Origin: Moorena sp. SIO3H5
GTDB taxonomy: Bacteria; Cyanobacteriota; Cyanobacteriia; Cyanobacteriales; Coleofasciculaceae
DNA: 53,087 bases
Reading direction: 5' to 3'
Assembly: GCF_010692395.1 (NCBI RefSeq)
Contig: NZ_JAAHHS010000012.1
Span: forward strand, 17,029 to 70,115
The notes beneath the pieces are model-generated. The model saw only the letters and a list, made by a program, of their open reading frames with translations. It was not told the DNA's origin and ran no database searches. Within the stretch, counting starts at the first letter, position 1, and every line of letters begins with the position of its first letter. The translations under genes were made by a program, and so were the position numbers. Below are positions 44,374 through 52,303 of this stretch, piece after piece.

Positions 44374-45803
44374 GCAAACACCATCCAGAACAGTAGGATT
44401 AATATCAGACTCATCATCCCAATGAGATGGTCAAATTCTTCAAGCACACGGGGCAGCTTGATTACAGATCGTTTGAAAATCAAAAAATATGCCAACCACC
44501 CCAGGGCAATGGTTGCCAGGGGTTTGATAATATTGGCAAAATTATATGCCTGGTAGTACACACTATTGACGGCAATCAGCCCACCGAGCAACAGTATCAT
44601 CGCTAACCAAAAATTGACCTTTACCTGCCCTTGGCTGCTATCCCCATGGGGCAGAAAGATGAATTTCGCAAAGGATATGGCTGTTCCTAGGGCAGCAACA
44701 TTCATACCGATAACTTGCCAGGGCACTAGATTCTTCATGGTCAACACCTTCGCCCCAAAGCCAGACAACAAGGGAAAGCCGGAAATTGAGAAGCTAGCTA
44801 TAGCCAGGGCAATCCAGATTTGGGTATTCATCGGCTGATGTTGCAGTTCCTTGAGGTTGCGGCTGGGCAAAATACCCGCGATTAAAAAGAGCGCCCCTTT
44901 CACCAGGCCGTGGGTCAGGGCATAAAAGCCCCCTACTTCTGGTGCGGCGAGGATAAAGCCTAACTGGGAAATGGTATGAAACGCCAGCATACGCTTGGTA
45001 TCTTTTTCAAACACTGCATAGCCTACTCCCAGAAGCGCTGTCCCCACTCCAAATATCCTGACGATGGGATCAAGTTCCTCCACAATTAGAGCAAAACGCA
45101 ACAGTGGAAAGACTCCGGTTTTGACCACAGCTCCCGATAGCAATGCCGACACTGGGCTCTCAGATTCGGAGTGGGTCAAGGGTAACCACAATCCTGATAC
45201 AAATATTCCCCCCTTGACTAACAGTGCCAGAAAGATCAGGGCAAGAGCTTCTGGAGTTGCTCCGCGCAACCCTTCAAAGGCAAAGGAATGATTGGCCTGA
45301 TAGACTAAAATTGCGCCGATAAGATAAAACAGCATGGCTGTATTGCTGATCAAAAGATAGCGCAAGGCTACCCAAATTGATCGGTCGGTTCGGGGATAGG
45401 CAATCAACAGAAACGCAGCAATACTAATTACCTCTAATGCTACGTATAAACTGATCAAATCTGCACAGATAAATACGGCATTGACACTGCCATGTAAGAT
45501 AATGGTTTGGGTATAAAAAAAAGCTGTTTTACCACTTTGCCAACAGTAGAGAATGACTGCTGCGGTTACCAGCCCATTGGTCAAGATAAAAAAGGCGCTT
45601 AATTGATCTACTAGTAATGTGACACCGAAATTATCCAGCAGCTTTAGGCTTAATGGCGATTTTGTGAGAAATAGCTGTGTCCCATATTCAACCGAAACCA
45701 TGGCAACCCCTAGGGCGAGGTATCGGTCAAGTTTGGGGAATAGATAAATGCTGAATCCCACAAATAGCGGTAGGGCAATCCAGGGAATCGTAATGGTACT
45801 CAT
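44370..45803 (-). CDS. mrpD: Mrp antiporter subunit D, copy 1 (NdhD-like)
   Basis: A 477-residue paralogue of the next gene, with the same helices and key motifs (LLVKGGIFVSGLWLPLTHSE, HTISQLGFILAAPEVGGFYA, THGLVKGALFLIAG). The two are so similar at DNA level that long stretches are base-identical, which points to a recent duplication or ongoing gene conversion. The substitutions are scattered and conservative, so both appear functional. Because full-length MrpA is missing, one copy may occupy the MrpA N-terminal position in the complex (inference). Confidence 0.9.
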   Translation of the reverse strand: MSTITIPWIALPLFVGFSIYLFPKLDRYLALGVAMVSVEYGTQLFLTKSPLSLKLLDNFGVTLLVDQLSAFFILTNGLVTAAVILYCWQSGKTAFFYTQTIILHGSVNAVFICADLISLYVALEVISIAAFLLIAYPRTDRSIWVALRYLLISNTAMLFYLIGAILVYQANHSFAFEGLRGATPEALALIFLALLVKGGIFVSGLWLPLTHSESESPVSALLSGAVVKTGVFPLLRFALIVEELDPIVRIFGVGTALLGVGYAVFEKDTKRMLAFHTISQLGFILAAPEVGGFYALTHGLVKGALFLIAGILPSRNLKELQHQPMNTQIWIALAIASFSISGFPLLSGFGAKVLTMKNLVPWQVIGMNVAALGTAISFAKFIFLPHGDSSQGQVKVNFWLAMILLLGGLIAVNSVYYQAYNFANIIKPLATIALGWLAYFLIFKRSVIKLPRVLEEFDHLIGMMSLILILLFWMVFA

Positions 45804-46135
45804 GGCGTGTTATTCTTCTCGATCTGGTTGCTTTCCAGGGTAGGATTGTCCCGTGCCAGTTTCATAACACCTACTAGCATCAAGGCTTGAATGGAAAAGC
45901 CGATCACAATCGCTGTCAAGATCACTGCCTGGGGCACCGGATCTGCGTAAGCCCTATTTTCGACGTTTGAAAGAATGGGTGTGAATAAACCATCTCGGGA
46001 TGCAACCAACACGTAATAGGCAATCACCCCCGTGCTCATGATATCCATAGAGATGATTTTCATAACCAGGTTCTTTTTAAGGATGATGCCGAAAAATCCG
46101 CACAATATTGTGGCAAATATGAATGCTTCTAACAC
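45800..46135 (-). CDS. mrpC: Mrp antiporter subunit C (NuoK-like)
   Basis: The 111-residue protein has three helices: EAFIFATILCGFFGIILKKN, KIISMDIMSTGVIAYYVLVA and PQAVILTAIVIGFSIQALML. The layout with a NuoK-type ending VILTAIVIG-like motif fits MrpC/MnhC. It is the first gene of the operon and overlaps the following MrpD gene by 4 bases. A palindrome at 46198-46218 lies upstream. Confidence 0.87.
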   Translation of the reverse strand: MLEAFIFATILCGFFGIILKKNLVMKIISMDIMSTGVIAYYVLVASRDGLFTPILSNVENRAYADPVPQAVILTAIVIGFSIQALMLVGVMKLARDNPTLESNQIEKNNTP

Positions 46136-46197
46136 GGGAATTGCCTATTGGGTAAGGGTTGGTGGTAATTATCTTTATACAATGATACTGTCGAACA

Positions 46198-46218
46198 GTG
46201 CTATAAAATATATAGCAC
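46198..46218. promoter_or_regulatory. palindromic operator-like site before Mrp operon
   Basis: GTGCTATA and TATAGCAC form a perfect 8-bp inverted repeat with AAATA between. It lies 63 bases upstream of the mrpC start and 120 bases before the divergent ATPase gene. A short AATAGTGCTA near 46225 repeats part of the arm. A regulator binding here is inference. Confidence 0.45.
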
Positions 46219-46337
46219 GTTTTAATAGTGCTAGGAACTATTGACACTATTGATAAGTTCCAAGGTACACCATAGACTCATCCCACACCAAGGTTTTGCT
46301 TTGAGCTTGGGATTTGGAAAAATACGGGCAATAGCAC

Positions 46338-47582
46338 ATGACAGAATCGACTCATGGCAAATCAATGGTTAACCTCAGGCCTGAGGATGTCAGCGATACA
46401 GTTGGAAGCTTGCCAACTACTGAAGGTGTGCCGCCGAAGGATGTCTACACTTGGGAGCGGGATGCATTAGCCGTGAATCTTTTGGATTTATCAGTACCAT
46501 TTGAATTGGTTGGGCGGCAAGCACAATTCCAGCGCATCACTCATGTTTTAGCCCGTGATGGCAACGTGCTGATTGTGGGAGTGCCCGGAAGCGGACGGCG
46601 GACTTTGGTCAGGCGGGCAGCACGGGAAGTTGGAGTTAAAATCCTGGAGGTTGACTGCATCCGGGTTACCGATGGTCAGCGCTTTGTGCAACTGCTGTGG
46701 GAGAGCATAAACCAGACCTTTCCCATGGCGACGATTCAAGCTCTAATGGCAGATTGGATTGAAGATAAGGCAGCGGAATTATTTGTCCTGAAGGATGAAG
46801 GCACTGGCACAGAGGGACTTAAACCGGTTCGGATCCAGAGCAAAGAGCTGCAACGGAAAGCATTTGAAGTATTACTGGATCTTCTGCAAAGGTTAGCCGA
46901 ATCTGAGGGGGAACGGGTAGTGTTGACTTTGGAAAGCTTCCCCCACATCCGCTCTTGGGATCGTCATGGGGTGTGGGAAAAATTTTTGAGGGAACAGATC
47001 GAAGGTCAGACTCAGGTAAGTTATGTGCTAGTGGCAACGATCGCAGAAACCAGCATTTATCCCCATGAACCGGGGAATAATTTGGAAATTGTGCAGCTGG
47101 CTCCTTTAGCTAATGATGTCGTTGCGGCTTGGGTAACTGAAGTTTTGCATACGCAACGGCTGACCTTCGATCCGCGATCGCAAGCACTGGAAATCTTTGT
47201 CAATGCCGTGCAAGGACACTTCGGTGATGCGTCGGCACTGGTGCGACGCCTTAAGTCGGTACGAGTGTCTGACGGGCTAATTCGTGATGGGCATGTTCAG
47301 CAGGCCATCCAAGAACTGCTAGCGGACTTATCCATGGTCTTCGAGTCATTACTGATGCTGCTTCCAGCTAATCAAGCCCATCTGTTAGAATCCCTCGCCC
47401 TAGACCCTACGGACAAGCCACAAAGTCGAGATTACATTCAGAAGCATTACCTATCAAGAGGGGGTTCTCTCCAAGGAGCGATCGCTGGGTTGCAGCACAA
47501 AGGTTTAATTTATGGCTCCGAGCAAGGCTACAGACTGGCGTTACCTCTGTTTGCTTTGTGGCTTTGCAAGCGCCTGAGTTGA
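46338..47582 (+). CDS. STAND-like ATPase with degenerate nucleotide site
   Basis: The 414-residue soluble protein contains FELVGRQAQFQRITHVLARD and then the P-loop position GVPGSGRRTL (81-90), where the usual Lys-Ser/Thr is Arg-Arg-Thr. The Walker B position reads RVVLTLESFPHI, without the acidic pair. The AAA fold is otherwise clear: VLVATIAETSIYPHEPGNNL, LAPLANDVVAAWVTEVL, and a C-terminal winged helix (SRGGSLQGAIAGLQHKGLIY). It may bind but not hydrolyse ATP. It diverges from the Mrp operon and is followed by a toxin-antitoxin pair. Function unknown. Confidence 0.65.
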   Translation: MTESTHGKSMVNLRPEDVSDTVGSLPTTEGVPPKDVYTWERDALAVNLLDLSVPFELVGRQAQFQRITHVLARDGNVLIVGVPGSGRRTLVRRAAREVGVKILEVDCIRVTDGQRFVQLLWESINQTFPMATIQALMADWIEDKAAELFVLKDEGTGTEGLKPVRIQSKELQRKAFEVLLDLLQRLAESEGERVVLTLESFPHIRSWDRHGVWEKFLREQIEGQTQVSYVLVATIAETSIYPHEPGNNLEIVQLAPLANDVVAAWVTEVLHTQRLTFDPRSQALEIFVNAVQGHFGDASALVRRLKSVRVSDGLIRDGHVQQAIQELLADLSMVFESLLMLLPANQAHLLESLALDPTDKPQSRDYIQKHYLSRGGSLQGAIAGLQHKGLIYGSEQGYRLALPLFALWLCKRLS

Positions 47583-47910
47583 TATAGCTTTTGTATCTCG
47601 GTTGTGAAGATACTTGCGCAAGGCAAGAGGCAAGAGGCAAGAGGCAAGAGGCAAGAGGCAAGAGGGGAAAAAGATCCTAAGTTTTATTGTCCAATAAAAA
47701 AAGACCATACAGCTTTACATCTCAAATACAAATGCGCTTATCAAGCTCAACAGATGCAGCTCAAGTAGCGTGACCTACGGTCAATCGCATTTTTATTCTG
47801 TGTTATGCCTACTACTTTTTTGCTACACTCTGGGTATTATCTATGATGCCCAATACAATAAGCTTTATCCTTTTTGACTTGCCTGAGCTAATACACGCAC
47901 ACTTCAAGCC
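47583..47910. other. intergenic region with heptad tract and mini-palindrome
   Basis: Contains the GGCAAGA tract and, near 47766-47790, AGCGTGACCTACGGTCAATC followed by GCAT, a relative of the dispersed GTAGCGTGGCC family. The end is the leader of the TA-like pair. Confidence 0.5.
47618..47666. repeat. 7-bp tandem repeat (GGCAAGA)
   Basis: Six to seven perfect GGCAAGA heptamers, 35 bases after the ATPase gene. The sequence is unrelated to the GGGAACA type but the period is the same. Confidence 0.9.
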
Positions 47911-48201
47911 ATGAACTTCCTAGATGCAATCACCCTCAAACTCTTCTTGGTCGCCCTAACTCAGCTAGAGGATTCACTCTCAGCGGAACTTCAGGGTGAG
48001 TTAAATCCCCTTGGGAAGCAGTTTCCCTCCCGTGTTTCCAATATTGATGTCTTGGGTAAGGGTTTGGCTCCTTTGGAACAGGCTGACAAGGTGGCAAATC
48101 CTGCTAGTATTCAAGATAATTCTGAATTCGAGGCAGCAATGGCAGCTTTCGCGATAACTCGCAAAAACTATCGCAATGCTTTTCGGGAATTAGCTCATTG
48201 A
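47911..48201 (+). CDS. small protein upstream of Doc toxin, probable antitoxin
   Basis: The 96-residue product has an acidic, helical character (LVALTQLEDSLSAELQGELN, then FEAAMAAFAITRKNYRNAFR). It overlaps the Doc-type toxin gene by 4 bases (TTGA) and precedes it, the usual antitoxin place. It does not look like Phd or another AbrB/MetJ-type antitoxin: no DNA-binding N-terminus and no YefM-like motif are visible. I therefore infer antitoxin or chaperone role from context only. It has no recognised family name. Confidence 0.55.
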   Translation: MNFLDAITLKLFLVALTQLEDSLSAELQGELNPLGKQFPSRVSNIDVLGKGLAPLEQADKVANPASIQDNSEFEAAMAAFAITRKNYRNAFRELAH

Positions 48202-48587
48202 AAGAGCCTCGCTGGGTGCCAGAGCAAGCAGTAATAGCTATCCATGACAAGTTAATCCTAGAGCATGGCGGATGTTTTGGATTAAGAGACCCGAATTTAC
48301 TTTCAAGTAGTTTAGCTAGACCTAAACATTTATTTCGCTACAGTGATAGTGCTAGTCTGTTTGATCTCGCAGCAGCCTACGCTTTTGGTTTGGCAAAAAA
48401 TCATCCTTTCGTCGATGGTAACAAGCGAATTGCCCTCGCTGTCATCGACGTTTTTTTACGTCTAAACAGATATGAGTTAGTGGCGGTAGAAGAAGAAGCC
48501 GTTATCAAGATTAATAATTTAGTAGAAGGAATCGAAAATCAAGAGTCTATAGCTACTTGGATTGCAGCCAACTCCCAGGAATTGTGA
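48198..48587 (+). CDS. Doc-type (death-on-curing, Fic-fold) toxin
   Basis: The 129-residue protein carries the Doc motif NHPFVDGNKRIAL (His69 to Arg77) with the preceding LFDLAAAYAFGLAKNH helix, and the N-terminal AIHDKLILEHGGCFGLRDPN that is typical of the family. Doc phosphorylates elongation factor Tu and stops translation. The motif is of the GNKR (Doc) type and not the GNGR (AMPylating Fic) type. The start is TTG, coupled to the partner gene by a 4-base overlap. No catalytic residue is missing, so the toxin should be active. Confidence 0.88.
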   Translation: MKEPRWVPEQAVIAIHDKLILEHGGCFGLRDPNLLSSSLARPKHLFRYSDSASLFDLAAAYAFGLAKNHPFVDGNKRIALAVIDVFLRLNRYELVAVEEEAVIKINNLVEGIENQESIATWIAANSQEL

Positions 48588-48639
48588 TAATAACAATATT
48601 TTTAGTAGTATGCTTCAGCCTATTCCTGGAGAGAAAGGG

Positions 48640-51030
48640 TTAGCTAGAGTGAGGCGACTTCTCAATCTCAGATATGGGTAACAGTAAGGTATCTTCAATT
48701 TCCTGCCTAACTTCTCTGCTGACATAACAATCGCTATTTAGACACTCTACTAGCAGTACGTTGGCATCATAATACTGCTTTAGTAATTCTTTCTGCTGTT
48801 CGCTGAACTGCCAGTAATGCCCAATATTTCGATGCTTAATCATCATATTTCTTAATTCTTTCATCCAAGTTTTACTATCTGTTTTATTAAACTGTTCCAA
48901 TGGATATTCACGCCTATTAAAGTATAGATCACTCCTATTAAAATGAGGTCTTTGCTTTCTCAGTTTTTTTAAGAAATTACTTAGTTCATTTTTAGGTAAA
49001 TTTTGAATAGCAAACGAGAAGTTGAAAGGCTGATATAAATGCTCATGATCGTCCTTGATTATTAAGTAATATTTTATTAAGTCATTTTCTAAGCTGAAAG
49101 CAAGATCAAGGTCAATATCAAGATTATTATCAATACCTATTTTTGACACAATGGGTAAAAATTTTAGGGCTTTATCCAACCTTTGTCCTAAGTTTAAATC
49201 TATAGAACAAAGGTTGACAAAAAAGTCAATTTCACAATCTATGGAAAAACCAAGGCCAACATAAAAAGCTCTGATGGCAGCTAATTTGTAGTCAGCCTGG
49301 ATAGATAGGGCTTTTTGACTTGCCCAAGTAATAAACTTTTGTAACTTCTCATCTCTGATCAACAGCCGATCAATCTTCCGCTTCATTAAGATTAGTAAAT
49401 TATCAGCATTACGCAGCATAGCTGCGGTGAGCAAGAAGACCTCTCGCCAGCTTTTATCAGTGATATACTCCACCAAACTGTCATAAGCATGATTGGCAAC
49501 AATTTCCCTGGCGGCGAAATACTCGTGAAATGTCAGATGAGAAAAGGAATAGATTCTTTTTGCCCGTTCCACTAGTAACCCATGCTGGGCTTCAATGGAC
49601 TTTAATATGGCTTCGCTGTCCAATTTCAGATCTTTTTGATTGGGCTCTTCCTGATATAAGTTGCGAATAAAATCAGCGATATATTCCTCAAGGTTTTTTT
49701 GCTTAAAGAAGTAATCTTTCTGCTTAAAGGTAGTTAGAGCAATTTGACTCAGCAAGTCTTCCTTGCGTTGCACAGACAGGTTTTTATAGACCTGATCCCG
49801 CTCAATGTTGCGTTTGGCATCCCATTTTTTGAGCAACACATCCAACCCTTCCTTATAAAGTTCGGAGCGATTTGCCGGAAAATTCCCCGCTTCGCCAAAC
49901 ACCAAGCAGAGCAGGGTCAGCAGTAGGGGATTGGTTGCCAGTTCTTGAATCGGCTTGTCCTTTTCCAATTTTTGGATGAAGTGTTCAGCTTTCACGGGGT
50001 CAGTTAACCGAAACCAGTTTTGGGCAAAAATGGTAATTTGGTCTTGGTTAAAATCCGCTACTTCTACTTCAGTAAATTTTTCAAAGGTATATTCCTTGGC
50101 AGCAATTCGACAGGTGATGACAATATGATTATTGGAAAACTGGTAAGAAAAATCTCGAATTTCCTTCAAGACCCGATGAGTGTCTTCTTCTCGCACCTCA
50201 TCCAACCCGTCTAGAAGAATTAATGTTCTACCTTGACGGAATAACCCCTCGGAAATACCACAACTGGTGAAAGATTGGCTGATGTAGGTCTTTAAATCCG
50301 TTGCCCTGGGGGTTTCCGCAAAATCTTTGAGGGTGATAAACAAGGGAACTCGGTTTGCATGAAACTGTCCCTCAATGCATTGCATGGCCAGATACTTCAA
50401 AAATGTAGTCTTCCCCGAACCCGGTTTCCCCAACACCATCAGCTTGCTGCAACGCTTTACGGCTTCTAGTCCCGGCACTCGCTGCTCCGTTACCTGGTTG
50501 AGTCCAAACCGCTCACAGTCCTCGGGGTTGCAGTTTTGCATCAGTTCAGGAATATCCACTCGGCTGCGTGCCGTGATTTTTTCCAGAATGTTGACCTTGG
50601 TATAGATGCCCCGCTCTCCAGTCAACTGAATTGGCTGAGTCATATCCAGCACCCGCATTGTGCCGCACTTGTTCTGGATGTAGGGCTGAAGCTTCTGCCG
50701 CACCTCTCCCACGAGCTTATCAATGGTTTGTTGTTGACTATCGAGAATTGATGAGTCTTTAGAGTTTTTAGACTCCCAAGCTTGATACTTGTTGATCAGA
50801 TCATTCTTTAGTATGTTTTCCTTCACTGGACCACTATCACTAATTTGAAACTTACTGTAGATTCCAGTTAGACGACTACTGACAGCGCTCTCAGTGCTGT
50901 GAATAGTTTCAGCAATTTGCACTCTACTTTTGTCATCTCCAAACAGCGCAATAAAAACCTTTTTTTCTCCTTCAGTAAGTTTTTGATCTTTTGCTATGTC
51001 AGCCAAAAAAATCTTCGGAAATCCCATCAC
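48640..51030 (-). CDS. NACHT (NLR-like) NTPase with N-terminal HTH
   Basis: Residues 1-65 form a helix-turn-helix of LuxR/sigma-4 type (KLTEGEKKVFIALFGDDKSR, then VQIAETIHSTESAVSSRLTG). The NACHT core follows with Walker A GKPGSGKTT (201-209) and Walker B TLILLDGLDEV (269-279), HIVITCRIAAKEYTF, and NPLLLTLLCLVFGEAGNFPA. A helical region with FSHLTFHEYFAAREIV comes next, and a C-terminal segment, NVLLVECLNSDCYVSREVRQ then EIEDTLLLP, which I recognise in many cyanobacterial NACHT proteins. Some bacterial NACHT proteins with similar layout protect against phage. A small membrane protein gene is divergently placed 146 bases away. Confidence 0.88.
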   Translation of the reverse strand: MMGFPKIFLADIAKDQKLTEGEKKVFIALFGDDKSRVQIAETIHSTESAVSSRLTGIYSKFQISDSGPVKENILKNDLINKYQAWESKNSKDSSILDSQQQTIDKLVGEVRQKLQPYIQNKCGTMRVLDMTQPIQLTGERGIYTKVNILEKITARSRVDIPELMQNCNPEDCERFGLNQVTEQRVPGLEAVKRCSKLMVLGKPGSGKTTFLKYLAMQCIEGQFHANRVPLFITLKDFAETPRATDLKTYISQSFTSCGISEGLFRQGRTLILLDGLDEVREEDTHRVLKEIRDFSYQFSNNHIVITCRIAAKEYTFEKFTEVEVADFNQDQITIFAQNWFRLTDPVKAEHFIQKLEKDKPIQELATNPLLLTLLCLVFGEAGNFPANRSELYKEGLDVLLKKWDAKRNIERDQVYKNLSVQRKEDLLSQIALTTFKQKDYFFKQKNLEEYIADFIRNLYQEEPNQKDLKLDSEAILKSIEAQHGLLVERAKRIYSFSHLTFHEYFAAREIVANHAYDSLVEYITDKSWREVFLLTAAMLRNADNLLILMKRKIDRLLIRDEKLQKFITWASQKALSIQADYKLAAIRAFYVGLGFSIDCEIDFFVNLCSIDLNLGQRLDKALKFLPIVSKIGIDNNLDIDLDLAFSLENDLIKYYLIIKDDHEHLYQPFNFSFAIQNLPKNELSNFLKKLRKQRPHFNRSDLYFNRREYPLEQFNKTDSKTWMKELRNMMIKHRNIGHYWQFSEQQKELLKQYYDANVLLVECLNSDCYVSREVRQEIEDTLLLPISEIEKSPHSS

Positions 51031-51059
51031 AGAGGTTCCACATATAGTTCTACCCTAGT

Positions 51060-51120
51060 TTAGCGACTATTTTCCAACTAAGTCAGGTAAGTCAGCCTAA
51101 GTCAGGCTAAGTCAGAGAAA
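51060..51120. repeat. short repeat AAGTCAG before the NACHT gene
   Basis: Units CTAAGTCAGG and TAAGTCAG recur about four times in the divergent promoter gap between the NACHT gene and the small membrane gene. The spacing is 8-11 bases, not a clean heptad. It could be a regulator-binding array or a decayed tandem repeat. Confidence 0.55.
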
Positions 51121-51176
51121 TAAGTGCAAAAGAAAATTGCGACAGTGAACTCAGTTGATTAATTCAGGAAATTGGC

Positions 51177-51416
51177 ATGAAAAACGTCAAACTCCCCCCA
51201 GTTTTCCAACAAGTCTTTTTCACAGTCGTCTGCTTTACCCTCCTCTCTGGCGGAACTTCTTTGTGGTTAGCCAGTCAAAACAAGCTCTCCCCCGAACAAA
51301 CCCGTATCTTTGAAACTTGCAACACCACTTGGAACATGGGCATCGGTGCTATTTTTGGACTACTGGGCAGTAAAGCCACTGACCTGTTCGAGTCAACAGA
51401 GGATGACGAGGATTAA
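51177..51416 (+). CDS. small two-helix membrane protein next to NACHT gene
   Basis: The 79-residue product has two hydrophobic segments: QVFFTVVCFTLLSGGTSLWL (about 12-31) and NMGIGAIFGLLGSKATDLFE (about 53-70), with a polar loop (SQNKLSPEQTRIFETCNTTW) and an acidic tail (STEDDED). It diverges from the NACHT gene. I have the impression that similar small proteins sit beside NACHT genes in other cyanobacteria, which would need a search. It could be a membrane effector or regulator of the NACHT protein; function unknown. Confidence 0.65.
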   Translation: MKNVKLPPVFQQVFFTVVCFTLLSGGTSLWLASQNKLSPEQTRIFETCNTTWNMGIGAIFGLLGSKATDLFESTEDDED

Positions 51417-51748
51417 GAGACTGTCACAGTACTGAAGCTGAGTGGGTTACGGCGGACAGGGTTGATCCCACTCTCAGCTAGGATTTCGGCTTTAGCTTCA
51501 TCCGCGCTTATGCCCCACGTCCGTACTGAAAGTCGGCATGGGATGAATGGCGGACAGGATCTTTAATATTGCATTATTGTCTATAATAAAAAGAGTAGGG
51601 TAATCAAAATTAAGAGCTAACCGCCACCTACTAATTAAAAATAGAACTTATTGTATTGTTCCGGCGCGGAGGGGCATCCCGTGTCGTTAATAAAGCTTAC
51701 CGAGTATCCTAAGCGATTGCCGGAGTTGGTAAGAAGCCCACACTGTAA

Positions 51749-51778
51749 TCTTCGATTCAGTGTGGGAGTATGTCACTT
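51749..51778. repeat. hairpin, possible IS200/IS605 end remnant
   Basis: CCCACACTG and CAGTGTGGG (9-bp perfect arms) with loop TAATCTTCGATT, followed by AGTATGTCAC. IS200/IS605-family elements end in such hairpins. No tnpA or tnpB frame is present, so it would be a solo end. Confidence 0.4.
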
Positions 51779-52018
51779 AACCAACAGTCTCTAGAGTATG
51801 CGATCGCACTTTAGTTAGATCAAGCAGGCTAAGGCACAGTGCAATCATATTGTGTCTAACGCTCGGATCAAAGAAAGCGATCGCTTTCTCAATTTTGTTT
51901 TCCAGTTATCCAGCCTCAGTTAGATTGCTTTGTAGGGCAATGGCAACAATTCTTGAGTCAGGATAACCAATCGGTCGTCCTATTCTTTCCAAAAGCGACA
52001 ATAATAAGGAATGAAAAC

Positions 52019-52254
52019 GTAAGCATTCAGCCGTCAGCTATCAGCTATCAGCGGTCAGCGATTAGCGCTACGCGCACGCTACTTGAGGTGCTAATGCGCT
52101 ACAGATGGTGCTACTTGAGGTGCTATCAGCTTATGGGCGTCACAGGCTAGAAGCCTGTGCCACGCTAATTGAGGTGCTTTTGAATAAAATAAGCTCACGG
52201 CTGACCACTGACCACTGAGAGCTGACGGCTGACGGCTGATAGCTGAATGCTTAC
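52019..52254. repeat. 236-bp composite element with 13-bp terminal inverted repeats
   Basis: Perfect terminal inverted repeats GTAAGCATTCAGC (52019-52031) and GCTGAATGCTTAC (52242-52254). Inside are CAGCTAT/CAGCGGT heptamers on the left, their reverse complements (GCTGACG, GCTGATA, ACTGACC) on the right, GCGCTACGCGCACGC, a CACAGGCT-AGA-AGCCTGTG hairpin, and CTTTTGAATAAAATAAGCT. The last motif and the overall order are shared with 31613-31742. It looks like a non-coding miniature element. No clear target duplication is visible. Confidence 0.7.
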
Positions 52255-52303
52255 CATCAAACTTCATCCTGCTTACCTCAGTTTTTTGTGCAAATTATGA
52301 TTT

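Larger units (their letters stand above)
51417..52303. other. repeat-rich non-coding region
   Basis: No supported gene. It has a CCCACACTG...CAGTGTGGG hairpin at 51749-51778, two HIP1 sites, and the composite inverted element 52019-52254. The hairpin region (GTAAGAAGCCCACACTG, then GTGTGGGAGTATGTCAC) resembles the end of an IS200/IS605-type element, without an accompanying transposase. Confidence 0.45.

Noticed and set aside
48198..48587. AMPylating Fic enzyme
   Set aside because: The motif ends GNKR as in Doc, the protein is short, and it has an antitoxin-position partner.
51417..51800. Complete IS200/IS605 element
   Set aside because: A terminal-type hairpin is visible but no tnpA or tnpB frame of useful length is present.
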